From Paludibacter sp. (lineage in GTDB: Bacteria > Bacteroidota > Bacteroidia > Bacteroidales > Paludibacteraceae): 5,060 bases of DNA. Positions within the stretch are counted from its first letter, which is position 1, and each line of letters starts with the position of its first letter. The DNA is taken from contig JAITXR010000179.1 in NCBI GenBank assembly GCA_031284665.1, positions 1-5,060 on the forward strand. Reading direction: 5' to 3'. This document shows, in pieces, positions 1 to 4,916 of the stretch. The translations under genes were made by a program, and so were the position numbers. Below the pieces are notes generated by a model. The model was not told the origin of the DNA and did not search any database. It worked only from the letters and a program-made list of their open reading frames with translations.

Positions 1-62
1 GCAGTTGCACCAACATAGTATTTATCTGCTGTTTTTGAATATAATATGTAGAATGTGGACAT
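1..62 (-). CDS. GIY-YIG nuclease, second copy (5' part only, runs off window)
   Basis: Reading on the minus strand from the ATG at 62, this encodes the first 20 residues (MSTFYILYSKTADKYYVGAT) of a second small GIY-YIG protein and continues beyond position 1. The 62 bases are identical to 353-414, the start of the complete gene at 160-414. The two hallmark elements, YIL and YVG, are both present. Upstream, the T-run is 8 long here and 7 in the other copy. The TTG codon inside the terminator is therefore out of frame here, which supports ATG as the real start in both copies. Whether this copy is intact cannot be seen. Confidence 0.75.
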   Translation of the reverse strand, partial: MSTFYILYSKTADKYYVGAT

Positions 63-94
63 AAAAAAAAGTCAATCAGTTTTGCGATTGACTT
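63..94 (-). terminator. Rho-independent terminator after the tRNA-like sequence
   Basis: On the minus strand a 9-bp stem (AAGTCAATC / GATTGACTT) with an 8-nt loop is followed by eight T. It starts one base after the discriminator position of the tRNA-like sequence and ends directly at the ATG of the partial GIY-YIG gene. Apart from one extra T it is identical to the terminator at 415-445. Confidence 0.8.
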
Positions 95-95
95 G

Positions 96-169
96 TGGGC
101 GCTGAGGGATTCGAACCCCCGACCCCTCCGATGTATCGGAGTGCTCTGAACCAGCTGAGCTAAGTGCTT
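96..169 (-). pseudogene. tRNA-like sequence with palindromic anticodon arm, probable tRNA pseudogene
   Basis: The sequence folds like a 74-nt tRNA, and its D arm, variable loop, T arm, acceptor 3' strand and A73 are identical to the tRNA-Val at 447-521. Two parts are abnormal. The anticodon arm is CTCCGATACATCGGAG, a 5-bp stem with a 6-nt loop instead of 7, which can pair further into a 7-bp hairpin, so no anticodon can be assigned. The 5' acceptor strand is AAGCACT instead of GGGCGCT, leaving three mismatches with AGCGCCC. That strand is also the last codons of the GIY-YIG gene, whose TAG stop falls on tRNA positions 8-10. I judge it unable to act as a normal tRNA. It could instead be a structured RNA or a recognition site for the nuclease. 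Confidence 0.75.
118..164 (-). repeat. 47-bp direct repeat, inner copy (pair with 552-598)
   Basis: This segment is identical to 552-598 over 47 bp. It covers three bases of the T stem, the variable loop, the palindromic anticodon arm, the D arm and the start of the acceptor. The two copies bracket tRNA-Val and the GIY-YIG gene in the same orientation. Joining 603-599 to this copy and the bases down to 96 would rebuild one tRNA-like sequence with a fully paired acceptor stem. Confidence 0.85.
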
Positions 170-414
170 TGACTGATTAGTTTTTCAATTGCTTTGCGAC
201 TTTTCCACGCTTTCACTTCTCGCTCACGAGCAAACGCCTGCACTTTTTCGGGAAATTCTTGCGAATACACAACCATCCAATCAGTGGCTTGGTGTGTAAA
301 TCCTTTCTTATGATAGGTATTATGCCGATGTAATCGTTCTTCGATTGCTCCGGCAGTTGCACCAACATAGTATTTATCTGCTGTTTTTGAATATAATATG
401 TAGAATGTGGACAT
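160..414 (-). CDS. Small GIY-YIG nuclease family protein, tRNA-associated
   Basis: The gene encodes 84 residues from the ATG at 414. It belongs to the short stand-alone GIY-YIG group (UPF0213/COG2827-like), which consists of little more than the nuclease fold. Visible motifs are YIL (5-7), YVG (16-18), R27 and H31 after the first helix, and the ARERE segment (62-66), where E64 is the likely metal-binding catalytic Glu, followed by VKAWKSR. The core therefore looks intact and catalytically competent. An in-frame TTG at 426 lies inside the terminator stem and is out of frame in the second copy, so I reject it. The ATG directly follows the terminator T-run, leaving no room for an independent leader. 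The stop TAG lies within the following tRNA-like sequence. The family fold is known, but the targets of most small members are not. A role in mobility of this tRNA cassette is inference from context. Confidence 0.85.
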   Translation of the reverse strand: MSTFYILYSKTADKYYVGATAGAIEERLHRHNTYHKKGFTHQATDWMVVYSQEFPEKVQAFAREREVKAWKSRKAIEKLISQST

Positions 415-476
415 AAAAAAAGTCAATCAGTTTTGCGATTGACTTGTGGGCGCTGAGGGATTCGAACCCCCGACCC
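353..476 (-). repeat. Direct repeat copy B: GIY-YIG start, terminator, tRNA-Val 3' half
   Basis: This is the second copy of the 124-125 bp repeat at 1-125. The near-perfect identity includes coding, terminator and tRNA sequence alike, so the duplication is recent or is kept uniform by gene conversion. Confidence 0.9.
415..445 (-). terminator. Rho-independent terminator of tRNA-Val
   Basis: A 9-bp stem (437-445 with 420-428) and 8-nt loop are followed on the minus strand by seven T (421-415). It begins one base past the tRNA-Val 3' end and its last T touches the GIY-YIG ATG. It should end most tRNA transcripts, so nuclease mRNA from the upstream promoter would arise only by read-through. That mRNA would carry a hairpin right before its start codon. 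Confidence 0.85.
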
Positions 477-521
477 TCTGGGTGTAAACCAGATGCTCTG
501 AACCAGCTGAGCTAAGCGCCC
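447..521 (-). tRNA. tRNA-Val (anticodon TAC)
   Basis: This is a complete 75-nt cloverleaf. The acceptor GGGCGCT pairs fully with AGCGCCC, the D stem is GCTC/GAGC and the anticodon stem is TCTGG/CCAGA. The 7-nt loop TTTACAC gives anticodon TAC, which reads GUA. The T arm has loop TTCGAAT and one G-T pair, and position 73 is A. CCA is not encoded, so it must be added after transcription. It is the only sequence of its group here with both a proper acceptor stem and a normal anticodon loop. It lies 30 bp downstream of a tRNA fragment and is followed at once by a terminator and the GIY-YIG gene. The nearest recognisable promoter is at 625-655. Confidence 0.95.
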
Positions 522-551
522 CTAATATAAAAGAACAATTTTTTACTGATA

Positions 552-598
552 CCCGACCCCTCCGATGTATCGGAGTGCTCTGAACCAGCTGAGCTAAG
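552..598 (-). repeat. 47-bp direct repeat, promoter-proximal copy (pair with 118-164)
   Basis: It is identical to 118-164. The next base differs on both sides (551 against 117, and 599 against 165). The offset is 434 bp, which is the length that would be lost by recombination between the copies, carrying away tRNA-Val and the GIY-YIG gene. Confidence 0.85.
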
Positions 599-603
599 CG
601 CCC
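552..603 (-). pseudogene. 5' fragment of a tRNA-like gene
   Basis: This holds an intact 5' acceptor strand (GGGCGCT, starting at 603), D arm, the same palindromic anticodon arm (560-575) as the copy at 96-169, the variable loop, and three bases of the T stem. Homology then stops and the T arm and 3' acceptor are missing. It cannot fold into a tRNA alone. Its 5' end sits about 21 bp below the -7 box of the promoter at 625-655, a normal position for a tRNA start, so it probably marks the original tRNA locus that was later broken. Confidence 0.85.
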
Positions 604-624
604 TATTGTTTTCTAATGCGGGTG

Positions 625-655
625 CAAAGATACAACAATTTTTTTATTGTACAAA
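625..655 (-). promoter_or_regulatory. Bacteroidota-type promoter for the tRNA/GIY-YIG array
   Basis: On the minus strand, TTTG (655-652) and TATCTTTG (632-625) are separated by 19 bp, matching the Bacteroidota housekeeping consensus TTTG-N19ish-TAnnTTTG. The -7 box is the same 8-mer as upstream of tRNA-Cys. Transcription would start near 618, shortly before the tRNA fragment, and continue into tRNA-Val. The -33 box lies 17 bp past the purM stop. Confidence 0.8.
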
Positions 656-672
656 TTTTTGAACAATTTTTT

Positions 673-1842
673 TTAAAAATATTCAAATTTTCCGTATTCA
701 CTGTCGATTTTTAATTGTCGAACGTCTGATTTTTCACAATATCCGATAATTTTTGCATCTATGCCAAACGATTTTGATATTTCGATAATCGTATTCGCAT
801 ATTTTTCGGGTAAATATATTTCAAAGCGATGTCCCATATTGAAAACTTTATACATTTCTTTCCAATCTGTTCCCGATTCACTTTGAATAAGGCGAAACAG
901 TGGCGGCACATCGAACATATTGTTTTTTACAACTTTCAGATTATCAACAAAATGCAAAATTTTTGTTTGCGCTCCTCCCGAACAATGTATCATTCCGTGA
1001 ATTTCGGCTCTGATTTCATCAAGGATTTTTTTGATTACCGGCGCATAAGTTCGCGTGGGCGATAGTACGAGTTTCCCTGCATCAATTCCCAATCCTGCAA
1101 TTTCATCGGTAATTTTTTTATTGCCCGAATAGATTAAGTTTGAAGGAACTGAGGAGTCATAACTTTCAGGATATTTTTCGGCAAGATAATGTGCAAAAAC
1201 ATCGTGGCGCGCCGAAGTAAGTCCATTGCTGCCCATTCCGCCATTATATTGTTTTTCGTAAGTTGCTTGTCCATACGACGATAGCCCGACGATTACATCG
1301 CCATCGCTTATATTGGCATTGTCGATAATTTCAGAACGTTTGATGCGGGCGGTAACTGTACTGTCAACTATGATTGTTCGCACAAGGTCGCCTACATCGG
1401 CAGTTTCACCACCGGTGTGGAATATATTTACGCCGAGTGCGGACAGTTCGGCGATTATTTCGTTTGTGCCATTGATAATTGCGGAAATTATTTCGCCGGG
1501 GATAAGATTTTTATTTCGCCCGATAGTTGACGACAGCAAAATGTTGTCGGTTACTCCAACGCAAAGTAAGTCGTCAAGATTCATTACCAATGCATCCTGC
1601 GCAATACCTTTCCAGACTGATATATCGCCTGTTTCGCGCCAATAAATGTATGCGAGCGACGATTTTGTGCCTGCTCCATCGGCGTGCATAATATTGCAAT
1701 ATTCGGAGTTTCCTCCGAGAAAATCCGGAATGATTTTGCAAAAAGCGTGTGGAAAAATCCCTTTATCGCTGTTTTTTATTGCGGCGTGTACATCTTCTTT
1801 CGATGCCGATACGCCTCGCAGGTTATAACGTTCTGAATTCAT
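673..1842 (-). CDS. purM: Phosphoribosylformylglycinamidine cyclo-ligase (AIR synthetase)
   Basis: PurM catalyses the fifth step of de novo purine synthesis in the cytoplasm, closing FGAM to aminoimidazole ribonucleotide with ATP. The 389-residue protein has the Bacteroidales form, longer than the roughly 345 residues of E. coli. I recognise the conserved start RYNLRGVSASKEDVH (5-19), the nucleotide-binding HADGAGTK (53-60), MNLDDLLCVG (87-96), GGETADVGD (144-152), and downstream GGMGSNGLTSARHD, the CSGGAQTK segment and VFNMGHRFEIY of the C-terminal PurM/AIRS domain. No motif is missing. I chose the ATG at 1842; an in-frame TTG at 1860 adds only six Lys/Asn-rich residues and overlaps the likely -7 promoter box. 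It appears to be a single-gene unit between tRNA-Cys and the tRNA-Val array, with no other purine gene in view. Confidence 0.96.
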   Translation of the reverse strand: MNSERYNLRGVSASKEDVHAAIKNSDKGIFPHAFCKIIPDFLGGNSEYCNIMHADGAGTKSSLAYIYWRETGDISVWKGIAQDALVMNLDDLLCVGVTDNILLSSTIGRNKNLIPGEIISAIINGTNEIIAELSALGVNIFHTGGETADVGDLVRTIIVDSTVTARIKRSEIIDNANISDGDVIVGLSSYGQATYEKQYNGGMGSNGLTSARHDVFAHYLAEKYPESYDSSVPSNLIYSGNKKITDEIAGLGIDAGKLVLSPTRTYAPVIKKILDEIRAEIHGMIHCSGGAQTKILHFVDNLKVVKNNMFDVPPLFRLIQSESGTDWKEMYKVFNMGHRFEIYLPEKYANTIIEISKSFGIDAKIIGYCEKSDVRQLKIDSEYGKFEYF

Positions 1843-1857
1843 TATTTTGTTTTTTTG

Positions 1858-1865
1858 CAAATTTA
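1858..1865 (-). promoter_or_regulatory. Putative purM -7 box
   Basis: TAAATTTG on the minus strand is a perfect TAnnTTTG match ending 15 bp before the purM ATG. No clear TTG box lies 19-21 bp upstream; the region is a T-rich tract. If used, the mRNA leader would be only about 8-10 nt. purM may also be reached by read-through from tRNA-Cys. Confidence 0.45.
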
Positions 1866-1916
1866 CAAAAAAAACAAAAAACGACTGCTAAATAAGCCAT
1901 TTTTTGTTTTGTATTG

Positions 1917-1987
1917 AGGTACCAAGCAGATTCGAACTGCTGTTGACGGTTTTGCAGACCGCTACCTAACCACTCGGTCATGGTACC
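1917..1987 (-). tRNA. tRNA-Cys (anticodon GCA)
   Basis: This is a 71-nt cloverleaf with acceptor GGTACCA paired to TGGTACC. The anticodon stem GCGGT/ACCGT carries loop CTGCAAA, which gives anticodon GCA. The T loop is TTCGAAT. Position 73 is T, the base typical of tRNA-Cys and a major identity element for its synthetase. CCA is not encoded. It has its own promoter at 2007-2037 and lies 74 bp upstream of the purM start on the same strand. Confidence 0.95.
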
Positions 1988-2006
1988 ATTTAAGAAAAAG
2001 CGACTG

Positions 2007-2037
2007 CAAAGATAAGTGATTTTATATTAAAATGCAA
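2007..2037 (-). promoter_or_regulatory. Bacteroidota-type promoter for tRNA-Cys
   Basis: TTG (2037-2035) and TATCTTTG (2014-2007) are spaced by 20 bp on the minus strand. The -7 box ends 19 bp before the tRNA-Cys 5' end, giving a leader of about a dozen bases. It lies just after the stop of the upstream coding gene at 2057. Confidence 0.75.
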
Positions 2038-2056
2038 CTTTTTTAGAGAAATATTA

Positions 2057-2545
2057 TCAATTTTTTTGATTAGAGTTTTTTTGCTCGCTATCCTTACGCC
2101 TAAAATCTTTTATTAGTTCGTGCCGATATTTTTGCTCGGCATCAAAGAAACAGAAAATCTTTTCAGCCGAAATTGTTAATTTTAGTTTTTGATAATATGT
2201 GCGAAGTATTCTTGCTCTTTTGAAGTCGTTGTTCACAATAATCTCGTTAAACTTCTCATAATCAAAACTTTTGTCATCTTTTTTTCGGTCGTTCATTTCT
2301 TTCATTGTTTTCCGAAATTCTTCCATCAATCGCCATTGCGACTGCTCGTATTCCAAAAACAGTGCTTTTACTTGTTCTGATTCTTGTGCGTTGAGTTTAC
2401 AGCGGTCGGTTATGTATTTCCATTTACGCAAGTGCATTTCGTCGATATTTGGGGTATCCTGCGCTTGTGCTGCGATGGCAACAAAAATTGTCAGTATAAA
2501 TAATAGTCGTTTCATAATTTTTTTTGTAATAAATTTTTTTCTCAT
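2057..2545 (-). CDS. Secreted Spy/CpxP-like helical protein of a sigma-factor operon
   Basis: The 162-residue product has a basic N-terminus and hydrophobic core (14-26) ending in AQAQD, so a signal peptidase I cut after A28 and a periplasmic location are likely. The mature part is charged, predicted mostly helical and cysteine-poor, with segments such as LNAQESEQVKALFLEYEQ and a mid-protein KEMNDRKKDD stretch. This resembles the small periplasmic proteins of the CpxP/Spy and metal-sensor type that often follow ECF sigma/anti-sigma pairs in Bacteroidales. The match is by pattern and context, not by a decisive motif. The tail (162 end) is a Lys/Asn/Gln-rich QKNSNQKN. The ATG at 2545 lies 2 bp after the previous stop, suggesting coupling; an ATG at 2515 (MKRLLFIL...) would give a more standard signal peptide and 152 residues. 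It is the last gene of the operon, and no clear terminator follows. Confidence 0.7.
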   Translation of the reverse strand: MRKKFITKKIMKRLLFILTIFVAIAAQAQDTPNIDEMHLRKWKYITDRCKLNAQESEQVKALFLEYEQSQWRLMEEFRKTMKEMNDRKKDDKSFDYEKFNEIIVNNDFKRARILRTYYQKLKLTISAEKIFCFFDAEQKYRHELIKDFRRKDSEQKNSNQKN

Positions 2546-2547
2546 TA

Positions 2548-2874
2548 TTATAAATCACTATTTGTTAAATAGTAATCTATCACATCCGATTCTTCAACTT
2601 GCGAATACAAGTAAAGTTCGTAGTTTTCGGCTGCTGCCTGACGGTGATTTTCGTTAATGCTGTAAATGGTGCGTGCCAAAAAAAGCACTCCAACGAGCAT
2701 CGCTGCCATATAGAGCCATGTGCGCATATTTAGATTAAAGTGTGTAACAGATTTTACGGCAATGGCGTGTGAGTCTTGCCAGCGATTAGCAAAATTATCA
2801 AAATAATTGTCGGGAACGCGAAAATAATTTTTGTTCCCAAAACGCTGCCTTAATATTTCTTCCGGATTTCTCAT
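2548..2874 (-). CDS. Putative anti-sigma factor, single-pass membrane protein
   Basis: The 108-residue protein has an N-terminal cytoplasmic part with FRVPDNYFDNFANR (18-31), the VPxxYFxxF motif seen in small Bacteroidota proteins encoded next to ECF sigma factors. A membrane helix follows at about 53-68 (WLYMAAMLVGVLFLAR), then a short acidic tail (VEESDVIDYYL), so the N-terminus is predicted inside. It lies between the sigma gene (82 bp upstream) and the secreted protein gene (2 bp downstream). By analogy it would hold the sigma factor at the inner membrane and release it on an envelope signal. It has no zinc-binding HxxxCxxC motif, so it is not a classical ZAS anti-sigma factor. The role is inferred from position and topology. 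Confidence 0.7.
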   Translation of the reverse strand: MRNPEEILRQRFGNKNYFRVPDNYFDNFANRWQDSHAIAVKSVTHFNLNMRTWLYMAAMLVGVLFLARTIYSINENHRQAAAENYELYLYSQVEESDVIDYYLTNSDL

Positions 2875-2956
2875 ATTCTTTTGTCTTTATGTCTTTTATC
2901 TTTACTCTTTTTGTATGTCTTAGTAAATTTGACTTGTTTTTATGTGGTTGGTTTAT
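2875..2956 (-). other. Purine-rich gap between sigma and anti-sigma genes
   Basis: This 82-bp non-coding gap interrupts an otherwise tightly packed operon. Near the downstream gene the coding strand is almost all A and G with repeated AAAGA-like blocks, and AAGACATA occurs twice, 26 bp apart (2895-2888 and 2921-2914). I see no TAnnTTTG promoter and no stable hairpin. It may act as a translation enhancer or a protein-binding site. Confidence 0.45.
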
Positions 2957-3508
2957 TTATTGTTTCTCAATATCAAAAAATTTCTCTATTTTTCGCACCG
3001 CGTGAAAGTACGATGCTTTTAATGCTCCGGTAGATGTTCCGAGTATTGCCTCCATTTCTTCGTAGGTGTGATTGTCGTAATATTTCATATTGAAAACGAG
3101 GCGTTGTTTATCCGGTAAAGTCGAAATAGCCTGTTGCAGGCGTATTTGCAGGTCGTCGCCGTCAAAGTAAGTATCAGCGCGGAGTGTATTTGCCACCCAG
3201 TCGTCTTCAGCATCTACCGAAATAGTAGTTTTTGCTTTTTTATTTGCTAAAAATGTAAGTGTTTCGTTTGTGGCAATTCGGTATAGCCAAGTTGAAATAA
3301 GCGAATCGCCACGAAAGCCATCCAGCCCGTTCCACGCCTTCATAAAAGTGTTTTGCATCACATCATCGGCATCTTCGTGCACTATGAGCATTTTGCGGAT
3401 ATGCCAATAGATGCGCTCTTGATACAGACGTACTACCTGCGAAAATATTTTTTCGCGCTGTATAGGGTCGTTTAGATGTTGTAATATTTCACTTTCGATT
3501 GTGTTCAT
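2957..3508 (-). CDS. ECF-type RNA polymerase sigma factor
   Basis: The 183-residue protein has the two-domain layout of ECF sigma factors. Sigma region 2 spans about 22-90, with the core-binding and promoter-melting segment DADDVMQNTFMKAW (46-59) and STWLYRIATNETLTFL (72-87). A linker rich in Asp follows, then sigma region 4 (about 122-178) with LPDKQRLVFNMKYY (131-144) and the helix-turn-helix YEEMEAILGTSTGALKASYFHAVRKI (149-174, read in pieces). It would direct RNA polymerase to a small stress regulon, probably including its own operon. The ATG directly follows the TGA of the TolC gene (TGAATG), so the two are probably translationally coupled. The likely partner is the membrane protein at 2548-2874. 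The trigger and target promoter cannot be read from the sequence. Confidence 0.93.
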   Translation of the reverse strand: MNTIESEILQHLNDPIQREKIFSQVVRLYQERIYWHIRKMLIVHEDADDVMQNTFMKAWNGLDGFRGDSLISTWLYRIATNETLTFLANKKAKTTISVDAEDDWVANTLRADTYFDGDDLQIRLQQAISTLPDKQRLVFNMKYYDNHTYEEMEAILGTSTGALKASYFHAVRKIEKFFDIEKQ

Positions 3509-4843
3509 TCAAAATTTTTGGGCGGTTTTGAATAATTGGCTAACATTGCCGCTTATTTGCAATAACGAAATTTCGCAAAGTTTAGTGTCGTACTGCGCTT
3601 GTATTAATCGTTCTTCGGCTTCGAGCAGCGAGTTTTGAGCCTCGCGAAGTTCTATGCCCGAAAGGTCGCCAAGTTTGTAACGTTCGATGGCAATATCATA
3701 GTTTTCGTGGGCATTTTCGAGGCTTTCTTCTTCGAGCATCACAAGTCCCAGATTGTTATGATACGACATCCACATATTTGAGAAATCGGACTTCAAAGAT
3801 AATACAAGTTGTTGAAACTGCAAATTTTTATTTTCAATTGATAGTTTTGCATTCCTTTGTTCGCGAATTTTGTTCAGCCCATCAAAAAGGTTAAATCCTA
3901 ATGTCAGCCCATAATTCATTCCCAGAGAATTTTGCCGGTTAAGTGTCGAAAGTCCGTATTTATCAGCCGAATAGCCATATCCGGCGGAAAGGCGAATGTA
4001 AGGATAATTTTTACTTTGCGCCTTTTGCAAATCGATTATACTGATATTTTGCTCGCTTTTTGCCAAACTGATAATTGAGTTTTTTTGTTCCACTTGATTC
4101 CACAATTGGTCGCGGTCGAGCAGCGAATTGAATACGATTACAGTATCAACAGGGCTGATGCGACGAGTTGGTACATCGTTGGCGAGTAGTTGATTTATTT
4201 TGACTTGCGAGGTAAAAAGATTTTCCTGCTGTTTGATAAGTTTTGAACTGTCGGCTTTGAAATCAACTTTTGCCTGCTGCAAATCGAGGCGCGACATTGA
4301 GCCGATATTGTAGCGTGCCTCTACAATTCTCAGTCGTTCTTTCGACAGGCGCACAGCCGAGCGAAGGTTTCGTTCGCGGTTGTATTGTTGAACAAGATTG
4401 TAATATTCGGCAGCAAGATTGGATACAAAATTTTCGATTTCGAAACGAGTATTCAGTTCGCCAATTTTTTTGAGTTCGGCAAGTCTTGAATAATTTGCAA
4501 ACATTTGAAAGCCATCAAAAATTGTCCAATTAAGCGAAATTCCCAAGTCGAAACCTGAATTATTGACACCCGAATTAGAAATTTTGTCGTTCCCATTGGC
4601 AGGAAATTGGTCAATATTATTATTTGTACCCGAATAGGATGCGTTCAAATCCAACGTGGGTAACATTCCTGCGTTTCCAACAGAATGATTATTGTCCGAA
4701 ATTTGCTGTGTATTTCGGATAATTTTAATGTCAAAATTGCGTTCCAAGCCTGTCTCGATGCAAGTTTGCAAATCGATTGACTGCTGTGAAAATACATTTA
4801 TACAGCAGAAAAGCAGTATTGGAACGGAAAGTTTAATTTTCAT
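3509..4843 (-). CDS. TolC-family outer membrane efflux protein
   Basis: The 444-residue protein starts with a signal peptide (1-19, cut near VFS-QQ) and contains the two tandem OEP repeats of the TolC family. Each has a beta-strand/FDG element (FDGF at 109-112, FDGL at 320-323), followed by long helices ending in the conserved YxxGxxSxxDL/EL turns (YNIGSMSRLDLQQAK; YKLGDLSGIELREAQ at 389-403). MLPTLDLNASY (60-70) matches the conserved PxLxLxxxY stretch. It should form a trimeric outer-membrane channel with a periplasmic helical barrel, used by RND, ABC or MFS exporters. No adaptor or inner-membrane pump gene is visible in the window, so the substrate is unknown. It is first in the operon with the ECF sigma factor, which implies that export capacity and the regulator are made together. 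Confidence 0.93.
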   Translation of the reverse strand: MKIKLSVPILLFCCINVFSQQSIDLQTCIETGLERNFDIKIIRNTQQISDNNHSVGNAGMLPTLDLNASYSGTNNNIDQFPANGNDKISNSGVNNSGFDLGISLNWTIFDGFQMFANYSRLAELKKIGELNTRFEIENFVSNLAAEYYNLVQQYNRERNLRSAVRLSKERLRIVEARYNIGSMSRLDLQQAKVDFKADSSKLIKQQENLFTSQVKINQLLANDVPTRRISPVDTVIVFNSLLDRDQLWNQVEQKNSIISLAKSEQNISIIDLQKAQSKNYPYIRLSAGYGYSADKYGLSTLNRQNSLGMNYGLTLGFNLFDGLNKIREQRNAKLSIENKNLQFQQLVLSLKSDFSNMWMSYHNNLGLVMLEEESLENAHENYDIAIERYKLGDLSGIELREAQNSLLEAEERLIQAQYDTKLCEISLLQISGNVSQLFKTAQKF

Positions 4844-4916
4844 TTTTTTATTATCAATATTTTATTTAGAGGCAATTAATTGTTTGAATTACAAATGTTT
4901 ATGTTCCGGATTGCTT

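Larger units (their letters stand above)
1..125 (-). repeat. Direct repeat copy A: GIY-YIG start, terminator, tRNA 3' half
   Basis: Positions 1-125 repeat at 353-476 with a single difference, one A more in the A-run (8 against 7). The repeat covers the GIY-YIG 5' end, the terminator, and the tRNA acceptor 3' strand, T arm and variable loop. Identity stops exactly at the anticodon stem. It resumes for the D arm (142-164 against 494-516). The period is 351-352 bp. Copy A is cut by the window edge. Confidence 0.9.

Noticed and set aside
415..426. Upstream TTG start for the GIY-YIG gene, adding MTFF
   Set aside because: The codon lies in the terminator stem and loses frame in the otherwise identical second copy because of one extra base. 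The ATG at 414 begins the usual N-terminus of the family.
96..603. CRISPR-like array suggested by repeats separated by unique sequence
   Set aside because: The repeats are tRNA and GIY-YIG gene sequence with only two units and a 351-352 bp period. There are no short regular spacers and no cas genes.
646..674. Possible plus-strand terminator (ATTGT...ACAAT hairpin then T-run)
   Set aside because: No plus-strand gene lies upstream. The stem is short and AT-only with a mismatch, and the T-run overlaps the purM stop.
829..1828. Plus-strand open frames at 829-1065, 1313-1645 and 1646-1828
   Set aside because: They lie antisense inside purM, which has clear family motifs along its length. Their products look like translated antisense, with no domain.
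1876..1899. Possible terminator after tRNA-Cys on the minus strand
   Set aside because: A T-run exists, but the stem is only four pairs with a bulged G, too weak to call. Read-through from tRNA-Cys into purM stays possible.
2189..2657. Plus-strand open frames at 2189-2380 and 2271-2657
   Set aside because: They are antisense to the secreted protein and anti-sigma genes and are rich in Phe/Ser from reversed Lys/Glu codons. No start or family signal is seen.
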